NCBI RefSeq assembly: GCF_029369745.1
Contig: NZ_CP120210.1
Coordinates: 5,456,001-5,520,000, forward strand
Direction of reading: 5' to 3'
DNA: 64,000 nt
From: Amycolatopsis sp. QT-25
GTDB taxonomy: Bacteria; Actinomycetota; Actinomycetes; Mycobacteriales; Pseudonocardiaceae
Made by a program: the position numbers and the translations under genes. Under the pieces are notes generated by a model, which was given only the letters and a program-made list of their open reading frames with translations, ran no database searches and was not told the DNA's origin. Positions within the stretch are counted from its first letter, which is position 1. Each line of letters opens with the position of its first letter. Positions 36,480 through 43,467 of the stretch are shown here, piece by piece.

Positions 36480-37885
36480 CCGTGCTGGAGATCGACGGAC
36501 TCTCCGCCCGCGCCGGGGAAACCGTTCTGTTCGAGGACGTCTCACTCGCCCTCGAACCCGGCCACGTCCTCGTCGTGCTCGGCGCGTCCGGCACGGGGAA
36601 GACCACGCTGGGCCTCGCCGCGACCGGACGAACCCGGCCGGGAATCGAGCTGTCCGGTTCGGTCCGCCTCGCGGGATCCCCGCTGCTCGATCTGCCCGCG
36701 TCCGCACCGCGAAGAGCGCGGGCCGGCCTCATCGGCCACCTGCCGCAGCAGCCGTCGGCGGTGCTGGACCCGGTCCGCCGCTGCGGCCCGGTACTGGCCG
36801 AACTCGCCGCGCTTCACCACCACGGCCGGGCCGCGCGGCTGACGGCGGCCCGCACCGCCTTGGCGGACGCGGGACTCGAGCCGGATCTGTGGCGCCGGTT
36901 CCCGCACCAGCTGTCCGGTGGACAGCAGCAGCGCATGGCCCTCGCCACCACTCTCGTGACCCGGCCCCGTGTTCTCGTGCTCGACGAACCGACCAGTGGT
37001 CTCGACGCGGCGAACAGGACCGCGCTCATCACCCGCCTGGCGGCGCTTTCCGGTGCCGGGACGGCGTTGCTCATCCTGACCCATGACCTCACGCTGGCGC
37101 GTGCCTTCGCCGACGATGTCGCCGAACTCCGCGACCACCGGTTGGTGCCGTCCACCGCCGTCACCGACCCCAGGCGCTTCGACGGTCCTCCGGCCGCGTC
37201 GCCTGCCTCCCCGCTGCTCGTCGTCCGCGGGCTCACGGTGCGGGCGGGGCGGACGACGCTCGTCGAGGACGTCGACCTGGAGCTGGCGCCGGGCAGCCGC
37301 ACCGCGCTCACCGGTGTCTCGGGCGCGGGCAAAACGACGTTCGGCCGCGCGCTGGCGGGCTTGACCCCACCGGCCGCGGGCACGATCGAAGTCGACGGCG
37401 TCCGGCTCCCGCCCCTCGCCCGTCGTCGCGATCGCACGCGACTGCGCGCGGTCCAGTACGTCCACCAGGACAGCCGCGCCTCGTTCGACGAGTTCCGCGG
37501 GGTGCTCGACCAAGTGGCCGACACCGGCAGGCTCCTCCGCGGCCTCGGCCGTGCGGATGCCCGGCTCGAAGCGGCGGAGATCCTGCGTTCTCTCGGCGTC
37601 GACCCGCTCGATCACCGCCCTGGCCGGCTCTCCGGCGGACAGCTCCAGCGCTGTGCCGTGGCCCGCGCGCTCATGGCCCACCCGCGCGTGCTCGTCTGCG
37701 ACGAGGTGACGTCGGCTCTCGACGCGGTCAACCGCGTCCGGCTGCTCGACGTCCTCACCGCCGCGGCGGACCGGCACGGCACCGCACTGCTCCTGATCAG
37801 CCACGACGAGACCTTGGCCCCGTTCGTGGATCGCACGCTCGCCGTCGCCGATGGGCGCTTCTCGACGAACTCGGCCCCGCGCTAG
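36476..37885 (+). CDS. Fused double ABC ATPase (DppD-DppF type)
   Basis: 469 residues from GTG in a GTGA overlap. Two complete nucleotide-binding domains lie in one chain. The first has Walker A GASGTGKTT, signature LSGGQQQR and Walker B VLVLDEPTSG. The second (from about 245) has GVSGAGKTT, LSGGQLQR and VLVCDEVTSA. Fusing the two ATPases of a dipeptide-type importer is common in actinomycetes. Its stop shares a CTAG with the convergent AmaP-like gene. Confidence 0.9.
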   Translation: MTVLEIDGLSARAGETVLFEDVSLALEPGHVLVVLGASGTGKTTLGLAATGRTRPGIELSGSVRLAGSPLLDLPASAPRRARAGLIGHLPQQPSAVLDPVRRCGPVLAELAALHHHGRAARLTAARTALADAGLEPDLWRRFPHQLSGGQQQRMALATTLVTRPRVLVLDEPTSGLDAANRTALITRLAALSGAGTALLILTHDLTLARAFADDVAELRDHRLVPSTAVTDPRRFDGPPAASPASPLLVVRGLTVRAGRTTLVEDVDLELAPGSRTALTGVSGAGKTTFGRALAGLTPPAAGTIEVDGVRLPPLARRRDRTRLRAVQYVHQDSRASFDEFRGVLDQVADTGRLLRGLGRADARLEAAEILRSLGVDPLDHRPGRLSGGQLQRCAVARALMAHPRVLVCDEVTSALDAVNRVRLLDVLTAAADRHGTALLLISHDETLAPFVDRTLAVADGRFSTNSAPR

Positions 37886-38454
37886 AGGGCGCGCGCGCCG
37901 GTCTTGGCGGAGAAGCGGAACTCGACGGTCGCCGGCAGGGCATCGAGGTCGAGTGCCTGCCGCAGCCGCGGCAGGCCGTCGGTGTCGATCCGGCGGCGGA
38001 TTTCGCTGACGTCACCGTCCTGTTCGGCGCTGATCACGAGCGCGACAGCCGGCGTGTCGCGGGTCCCCGCGAGCGTCGCGTGCGCGGCGTGGACGCCGGG
38101 ATAGCCCGTCACCTCGGTGACGAACGGCTCGATGGCGGTGCTCGCGGCCAGCTCGGTGCGGCCGGCGGCGGGGTCGGTGTCGAAGCGCCAGGTGTGGGTC
38201 TTGGGCTTGTGGGTCAGCTGCGCGACGAGCCAGCGCAGCAGGACCAGGCCCAGTACGACCGCCACCGCGGCCGCGACATAGAGCGCCCAGGTGGGCGGCT
38301 GTCGGGTACCGGCCACCAACGCGGATTCCGGGGACAGGACGGTGAGCTTGCCGAAATGGGTCAGCAAGGTGAAAGCACCGGCCGCGATCAGCACGAGTCC
38401 GAAGAGGGCGAGCAACGTGCGATTGAGCCGGGCGGGCCGGTTGAGGCTGGTCAT
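37882..38454 (-). CDS. AmaP-like alkaline-shock membrane anchor protein
   Basis: 190 residues. Two hydrophobic helices near the N-terminus (LLALFGLVLIAAGAFTLLTH; LYVAAAVAVVLGLVLLRWLV) are followed by a soluble alpha/beta domain ending RFSAKTGARAL. This matches the alkaline-shock membrane anchor AmaP, which recruits Asp23 proteins to the membrane. It is the last gene of a six-gene leftward operon, with an ATGA overlap to the gene before it. Confidence 0.8.
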   Translation of the reverse strand: MTSLNRPARLNRTLLALFGLVLIAAGAFTLLTHFGKLTVLSPESALVAGTRQPPTWALYVAAAVAVVLGLVLLRWLVAQLTHKPKTHTWRFDTDPAAGRTELAASTAIEPFVTEVTGYPGVHAAHATLAGTRDTPAVALVISAEQDGDVSEIRRRIDTDGLPRLRQALDLDALPATVEFRFSAKTGARAL

Positions 38455-38978
38455 GACGCGCTCCTGGCACTGCGGACCTTGACCTTGACGGTCGGGCGAA
38501 GGGCGGGGTCGATCTGGTCGAGCCGGTGCGTGATCGCGCCGTGAACGGCTTCGGCGAGGCCATCGGTGGTCGCCCGCCCGGTACTCACCTTCGCGGATAC
38601 CTTGCGGGGCTTGAGTTTCACTTTCGCGCTGGACACACCGTCCACGGTGGCGGCCGCGGCGCGAAGGGTGGAGCGGTAGCTTCGCCGCGAGGCTCCGGAG
38701 TCCAGGTCGCCCCGCAGCGGCAAGACGGTGAGCCTGCCCGGCAGGATGGCCGCCAAGATCAGGATCAGCCCGAGGAGAACCGAGACCCCGCCGATGACGG
38801 CCGTCGCGACGTCGTTCCAACGCAGGTCGTGCAGGGTGCCGGCGACGGTGTCGTAGCGAATCCACGGGGTCTCACCGAGGAGCATCTGGATCGCGACGAC
38901 CGCGACGAGGGCGCACGCGGCGAGCAGGACGATCGCGGTGAGCGTCGCGGGAATGCCGCGGCGTGGGCGCCGTTTCAC
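38451..38978 (-). CDS. DUF6286-like membrane protein of the Asp23 cluster
   Basis: 175 residues from GTG with GGAGGG upstream. Basic start, then two transmembrane helices (TLTAIVLLAACALVAVVAIQ; VIGGVSVLLGLILILAAILP), then a domain with VDGVSSAKVKLKPRKVSAKV, an Asp23-like pattern. It overlaps its neighbours by 4 bp on both sides. Probably an envelope-stress scaffold component. Confidence 0.75.
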   Translation of the reverse strand: MKRRPRRGIPATLTAIVLLAACALVAVVAIQMLLGETPWIRYDTVAGTLHDLRWNDVATAVIGGVSVLLGLILILAAILPGRLTVLPLRGDLDSGASRRSYRSTLRAAAATVDGVSSAKVKLKPRKVSAKVSTGRATTDGLAEAVHGAITHRLDQIDPALRPTVKVKVRSARSAS

Positions 38979-39379
38979 TGGACCCTCCTCTTTTCGGCGG
39001 TGGCGGTGTGCAGCGCGGCGACGGTGATGTCCACCTGCGACACGGCGAGACCGGTGAACTCTTCGACACGGCGCATCAAGTGCCGCCGGACGTTCTCGGT
39101 GGTGCGCGAGACCGACATCGGGTAGCTGATGGAGAGCCTGACGTCGAGGGTGGCGTTGCCCCCGGTGACCTTCGCGGTGACCTTGGCGCTGTTGTCGAGG
39201 TCTTCGCCGCCGACGGCGACACCGAGCACCCGGCCGGCGGCGCCGCCGACGCCGTCGACCTCGGTCACCGCGTGCGCCGCGATCCGCTGCACGGTGCTGT
39301 CGGAAATGGTGAGGACGCCCCGGTCCCCGGCCTCGGCGGGAGCCGGTTCGAGGGTCGTGCTCGACAGGGTGGCGGTCAA
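38975..39379 (-). CDS. Asp23/Gls24-family protein
   Basis: 134 residues from TTG (a guess; no strong ribosome site). Asp23 features are TISDSTVQRIAAHAVTEVDG, then VSRTTENVRRHLMRRVEEFT, GLAVSQVDITVAAL. No membrane segment. It is fourth in the operon and overlaps the next gene as GTGA. Confidence 0.8.
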   Translation of the reverse strand: MTATLSSTTLEPAPAEAGDRGVLTISDSTVQRIAAHAVTEVDGVGGAAGRVLGVAVGGEDLDNSAKVTAKVTGGNATLDVRLSISYPMSVSRTTENVRRHLMRRVEEFTGLAVSQVDITVAALHTATAEKRRVQ

Positions 39380-39384
39380 TGGGA

Positions 39385-39561
39385 TCAGCCCCTGTCGCGT
39401 CCGGTGAGCTGCGAAAGGTCGAGCTTGCCGTCGAGAACACGGCCGGCCAGCAGGCCCAGCGCGCCGAGGACCAGGACGATGATGAAGGCGCTGAACCCGC
39501 CGAAGGCGGCCGCGAGCCCGAGAGCGAGGCCCGTGAGAAGGCCGAGCTGGGTGGAATTCAT
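39385..39561 (-). CDS. Small membrane protein of the Asp23 cluster (DUF2273-like)
   Basis: 58 residues, ATG with AGGAGAAA upstream. Almost entirely hydrophobic: GLLTGLALGLAAAFGGFSAF and IIVLVLGALGLLAGRVLDG, ending in a polar tail. Such small two-helix proteins accompany Asp23 and AmaP genes in many Gram-positive clusters. Confidence 0.8.
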   Translation of the reverse strand: MNSTQLGLLTGLALGLAAAFGGFSAFIIVLVLGALGLLAGRVLDGKLDLSQLTGRDRG

Positions 39562-39863
39562 GATTTCTCCTTGGCAGTGCCGGTCGGTGCGGGGGCGATG
39601 TCGCCGATCCGCACGTGAACCGGGAGGCCGACCGGCCCCACCGCCGCGCGGACGTCGTCGCTGATCTCGACGGCGGTCGCCGGGTAGCGGCCGGTGACAC
39701 CGATGGTGATCTCGTCTTCACGAACGCGGATTCCCGGTATCCGGCGTCCGCGCAGAAGGGTGGCGATCTCGCCGAACCGGCCGCTGTGCAGGCCCGCGAT
39801 GTGGGGTTGGGCCTGCACAGCGGTGGCGATGCGGTCGGCGTCGATCTCGACGCCGGGGCTCAC
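39558..39863 (-). CDS. Asp23-cluster conserved protein
   Basis: 101 residues from GTG, overlapping both neighbours by 4 bp. A compact alpha/beta pattern: VEIDADRIATAVQAQPHIAG, then REDEITIGVTGRYPATAVEI, VHVRIGDIAPAP. It resembles a degenerate Asp23 fold, with no catalytic motif. Probably a structural partner in the cluster. Confidence 0.7.
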   Translation of the reverse strand: MSPGVEIDADRIATAVQAQPHIAGLHSGRFGEIATLLRGRRIPGIRVREDEITIGVTGRYPATAVEISDDVRAAVGPVGLPVHVRIGDIAPAPTGTAKEKS

Positions 39864-40330
39864 TGGACGCGGCCGGTGTCGCTCTTGGTGTCCTCGTCTT
39901 CGTCCTCTCCGGGGATGTGCACGTCGGAAACGTTGATGTTGACTTCGACGACCTCGAGCCCCGTGATCTGCTCGACCGCGCCGATGACGTTCCTGCGCAC
40001 CGCGCGGGACAGGTCGGCGATGGACACGCCGTACTCGACGAGGATCTGCAGATCGACCGCGGCCTGCTTCTCGCCGACCTCGACCGAGACACCCTGGCTC
40101 GCCGAGGCCGTGGCACCGGGAATGCGCTCACGGATCGCGCTGAACGCCCGGGCCGCACCGCCACCGAGGTCGTAGACGCCGGAGATCTCACGGGTCGCCA
40201 GACCGGCGACCTTGGCCACCACGGTGTCGGCGATACTGGTCGTGCCCTTGCTCGACTCCAGCGCGCCCGTGCCGGTCTTCTCGAGCTCGGACGACTGGCT
40301 CGATGCCTTGCTAGCAGTCGGATTCGTCAT
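39860..40330 (-). CDS. Asp23/Gls24-family envelope stress protein
   Basis: 156 residues, ATG with GGAGAAA upstream, first gene of the operon. A Ser/Thr-rich N-terminal 40 residues lead to a full Asp23 domain: VVAKVAGLATREISGVYDLG, VEVGEKQAAVDLQILVEYGV, VRRNVIGAVEQITGLEVVEV. The tail is acidic (GEDEDEDTKSD). Asp23 proteins coat the membrane via AmaP and influence cell-wall stress responses. Confidence 0.9.
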   Translation of the reverse strand: MTNPTASKASSQSSELEKTGTGALESSKGTTSIADTVVAKVAGLATREISGVYDLGGGAARAFSAIRERIPGATASASQGVSVEVGEKQAAVDLQILVEYGVSIADLSRAVRRNVIGAVEQITGLEVVEVNINVSDVHIPGEDEDEDTKSDTGRVQ

Positions 40331-40604
40331 GCTTTCTCCTCTGGTCGGTTCCTGTGGTCTCGGTGGAGGTCCCTGGGGCTCCATCGTTCCTTCCACACCA
40401 CTGGGACACGGCACTGAGCAGATCGTCACGACCCCATCGTGTGACACCCATCTCCGCCCGGCTGGGGAGCGAGGATCACCCGATCGCGCCGATCGACGAC
40501 GGCCGCCGGGGGCGGAGGCCCGAAATCCGTCCGCGGTGAACACCGGTTGTGCCGGACGACGGCAGGAGCGGACTTCGTGCCCGGTGACCGGGGTGGAGAC
40601 GGTC

Positions 40605-40818
40605 CGCCGGGCCTTGGCCATCACCGCGGTCACCTCGTCCGGGGTCTCGCGTGCCAGGCGTCGCGCGAGCTTCTTCGCGTAGGCCGAGGGCGCGGCGGGG
40701 TCGTCGGTGGAAATGGCGCAGCAGCGCTGCGTTCCCTTCGATCCGGACGTCTTCGCGAACGGCGTCGGGCCGTCGTCGGTCAGCGCGGCGTGAAGCCGTT
40801 CCGCGACGCGGCAACGAT
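40605..40818 (-). pseudogene. Remnant of LigD polymerase (NHEJ primase-polymerase) domain
   Basis: About 70 in-frame codons encode VAERLHAALTDDGPTPFAKT directly continued by SGSKG, then DDPAAPSAYAKKLARRLARE followed by TPDEVTAVMAKARR. This is the central part of the LigD polymerase domain, with its KTSGSKG nucleotide-binding motif. The flanking expected sequence (catalytic DxD before it, DWSQN after it) is absent. The remainder of 40331-40978 shows no gene. Confidence 0.7.
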
Positions 40819-40978
40819 CTCGGCGCCACCACGGTCGCCCGTCGTCCGCGCCGTCACCGGCTCCCGGCGTCCGAGCCGGGCGGAACCCGCTCGTCCGGCG
40901 GCGGGGAACGACGGTAACCCCGAACAGCCCGATAGCGCCGGATATGTGCAGGCGGGGGTCCGGCCAGCAGGACGGTAT

Positions 40979-41857
40979 CTAGTACCGCAGACCCAGCAAC
41001 TCGAACGTCCTGATCCGGCTCACCGGTTCGGAAGCACAGGTGAGCCGGCGGTTCGCCGGGACGTGTCGTTCGCGCAGGTACACCGTGCAGTCGGGGCCGG
41101 TGAACTCCACGCGCCAGTCGGAATCGCTCTCGCGTACGTCCTCGACCAGCCGGAGATCGTCGATCCCGGTGGCGCCGGTGGCGGCGCGTGCGTGATGGTG
41201 AGCCGCTTGGACCAGGGGCGCGAACGAGGACCGGCCGCGAAGGTACTTCGTGTCGAGCGTGCCGCGCAGGTACTCCCGGACGACGCCGCTCACGTCGCCA
41301 GGGCGAAGACCGCCGAAGGTGAAACCGTGCGGCAGCAACACCATCGAGGGAGCAAAGCGGCAGCCGCCGAGGTGACTGCATTCCCAGGTGGCCTCCGGGA
41401 AGTCCGCGGCGAGCGCGGCCGCGAGGGAACGACCGCGCACCGCGCAGCACGTGTCGTGCCTGCCGTGCACGCACACGAGCGCGAGGGGTTCCGGCCATCG
41501 GCGCCCCCGCGCGGAGGTGGCGAGGGAGAGTTCGGCGGTGCCGGTGAATTCCCCGGCGCGGATCTCTTCGCGGCCGGGCCGCGCGTCGATCCGGAACCAG
41601 CGATAGGGCCGTTCCCGCGCTTCGGTGCGCCGGGAGACCCGGCGTATCAAAGCGATCCGGCCGTCGACCCGCCGCGCCCAGGCGCTCATCGAGGCGACCG
41701 CGGCCGGGTCGATTCCGGACTCCTTGAGCGCGAGCCGCCCCCACGGTCCCGGATGCTCGATCAGGAGCCAGTGCCCCGCGGGGGGCGCCGTGCCTTCACC
41801 GGGGTCGCCCGCGGCTTCGGCCAGGTCCGCGCACCGGCCCGCCGGTGTCACGGTCAT
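40979..41857 (-). CDS. Sucrase/ferredoxin-like (thioredoxin-fold [2Fe-2S]) protein
   Basis: 292 residues; ATG overlaps the JmjC gene stop (ATGA). The PF06999-type core has the conserved cysteine pattern LVCVHGRHDTCCAVRGR and ECSHLGGCRFAPSMVLLPHG, followed by FTFGGL. This suggests a thioredoxin-fold ferredoxin with a [2Fe-2S] cluster. It is the last gene of the peptide-JmjC operon. An electron-transfer or redox partner role for the upstream oxygenase is inferred from coupling; 2-oxoglutarate oxygenases do not normally need a ferredoxin. Confidence 0.8.
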   Translation of the reverse strand: MTVTPAGRCADLAEAAGDPGEGTAPPAGHWLLIEHPGPWGRLALKESGIDPAAVASMSAWARRVDGRIALIRRVSRRTEARERPYRWFRIDARPGREEIRAGEFTGTAELSLATSARGRRWPEPLALVCVHGRHDTCCAVRGRSLAAALAADFPEATWECSHLGGCRFAPSMVLLPHGFTFGGLRPGDVSGVVREYLRGTLDTKYLRGRSSFAPLVQAAHHHARAATGATGIDDLRLVEDVRESDSDWRVEFTGPDCTVYLRERHVPANRRLTCASEPVSRIRTFELLGLRY

Positions 41858-43146
41858 GCGGTCGCGGCCATCAGCACGCCTTCCCGGAGCAGGCGGCGCA
41901 CGAGCACGAGCTGATCGGCCGGGTCCAGGCCCGGGATCTTCCCCACGCGCCACGTTCGTCCGTCCAGCAACGCCGTCAAGGCCGCCGAGGTGGAGGACGG
42001 CAGCGAGAGGCGGCGATCCGGGAGTTCGAGCGCGATCCGGCCGTCCGTCGCGTCCCCGATCCGGAAACGCAGGCCCTCGCGGCGCCGCACCAGATCCCCG
42101 TCGCCGAGCTTCAGCGCGAACCGGGCGGCGGCGACCGGTGCCAGCGGTTCCGGCCGGTTACCCTTCCACGCCCTGTCGCGAACGTGCCGGGCGACCTCTT
42201 CGCCGGGCACTGCCCGCAGGGCGTCGATCAGATCCTCTCGAACGGACTTGAGATGGCCTTCGAGCTGCTCCGGATCCGCCACGTCGATTCCCAGCGGAAG
42301 GGACGCGCGCAGCCGCTCGTCGGAACCGGAGAGCGCGGTGAGCGCTTCCACCAAGGCGTAGGTGGTGATCACGTGGACGCCGACGGTCAGATGCGCGGAA
42401 ACGTCACCGAGCGCCGTCGCCGAGTGGAGCCAGCCGCGCGGCAGGTACAGCACATCACCCGGTTCGAGGACTTCGTCGATGACCGGGGCGTCGTCACGGA
42501 CCCGCGCGGCGACGGCGCCGGCGTGCCCGCTCCAGGGCTGGTCGCGCAGTGGTGCCGGGTGGACGGGCGCGTGCACGTTCCACCGCTTGCGACCGGCAAG
42601 CTGAAGCACGAAGACGTCGTGCACGTCGTAGTGTGCCGAAAAGCCCTGCGACGACGGCGGGGTGACGTAGGCGTTGGCCTGCGCGGGGTGGCCGAGTTCG
42701 CCGGTCAGCCGCGTGGTGAAGTCGATGATGCCCGGCCAGGTGCGGTGCAGCGCCTGGAGCACGATCGTGCTGCCTTCGGCGAAGAGCGCGGCGACCCGGT
42801 CGTCGCGGACCTGGTCGCCGATTTCGGCACCGACCCCACCGCCGTCGGTGAACGACCGGGAGTCGACCACCGACCCGTCGCGGGCCATCCGGAGGAACGG
42901 CGTACGCAGTCCGCGGCGGGAGAGTATTTCGTCGACTCCGTCGAGGTCGAGCAGATCACCGAACCGGCCGCCCGTCCGCCGCAACAACGGCGCACGGCCC
43001 CAATGCCGGACGGAGAACTCCTCGAGGTCGGGTCCGACCAATCGGGTCAAGACCCCTTCGGGACCGCGGCCGGCGGCCGGTACCGGGAGGCTTTCGCCGC
43101 CTTGCCCGGTACCGGTCTTCGGCTCGCTCGGATCAGCTCGCTCCAC
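41854..43146 (-). CDS. JmjC/cupin ribosomal-oxygenase-like protein hydroxylase
   Basis: 430 residues from a GTG that overlaps the end of the peptide gene by 14 bp; longer frames are unlikely because they run antisense-like through that gene. The cupin core has the iron-binding HxD in FSAHYDVHDVFVLQLAGRKR and the distal His in DVLYLPRGWLHSATALGDVS. LTRLVGPDLEEFSVRHWGRA at the start is typical of ROX-type (YcfD/MINA-like) JmjC enzymes. A C-terminal winged-helix-like part follows. These Fe(II)/2-oxoglutarate enzymes hydroxylate Arg or His in proteins. Here the adjacent peptide is the likely substrate. Confidence 0.85.
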   Translation of the reverse strand: MERADPSEPKTGTGQGGESLPVPAAGRGPEGVLTRLVGPDLEEFSVRHWGRAPLLRRTGGRFGDLLDLDGVDEILSRRGLRTPFLRMARDGSVVDSRSFTDGGGVGAEIGDQVRDDRVAALFAEGSTIVLQALHRTWPGIIDFTTRLTGELGHPAQANAYVTPPSSQGFSAHYDVHDVFVLQLAGRKRWNVHAPVHPAPLRDQPWSGHAGAVAARVRDDAPVIDEVLEPGDVLYLPRGWLHSATALGDVSAHLTVGVHVITTYALVEALTALSGSDERLRASLPLGIDVADPEQLEGHLKSVREDLIDALRAVPGEEVARHVRDRAWKGNRPEPLAPVAAARFALKLGDGDLVRRREGLRFRIGDATDGRIALELPDRRLSLPSSTSAALTALLDGRTWRVGKIPGLDPADQLVLVRRLLREGVLMAATA

Positions 43147-43342
43147 TGTCCGCGCCGCCGTCGGCTCCGCCGTCGTGCTGGCCGGGAGTTCCCTCGCCGG
43201 CACCGGAGTCGGCGGGGCCTTCGGCACCACCGTCGGCACCACCGTCGTGCTGGCCGGGCGTGCCCTGGCCCGCCCCGGAGTCGGCCGGTCCTTCGGTTTC
43301 CTTGTCCGAGGTGGTGGAGATGTCGTCATCGTTCAAGCTCAC
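43133..43342 (-). CDS. Repeat peptide, candidate substrate of the JmjC enzyme
   Basis: 69 residues from GTG with AAGGGAA upstream. An acidic leader-like start (MSLNDDDISTTSDKETE) is followed by two direct repeats of 24 residues, GPADSGAG(Q/E)GTPGQHDGGA + DGGA(E/D), then SGAS. The repeats differ by 11 synonymous and only 2 non-synonymous codons, so the peptide sequence is under selection. Each repeat has one His in GQHDGG, a possible hydroxylation site. It overlaps the oxygenase gene. This looks like a ribosomal precursor peptide; no cleavage enzyme was seen nearby. Confidence 0.78.
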   Translation of the reverse strand: MSLNDDDISTTSDKETEGPADSGAGQGTPGQHDGGADGGAEGPADSGAGEGTPGQHDGGADGGADSGAS

Positions 43343-43467
43343 GTCGGTTCCCTTTCACTCAAGCGGGATGGATCGCCGACTGGCTACCCCGGATCGGCAC
43401 GGCGCACACCTGCGGGCGCGAACAAGAACGAGTTCCGCGTTCGCCGACACCGCCGTTTCCGCGCGGG

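Noticed and set aside
43147..43329. Longer N-terminus for the JmjC enzyme
   Set aside because: This frame overlaps the peptide gene, whose own frame shows synonymous-only divergence between repeats; the extension is low complexity.
41845..43467. N-terminal extension of RecQ reaching back over the JmjC operon
   Set aside because: It runs antisense to well-supported genes; RecQ homology starts only after 43489.
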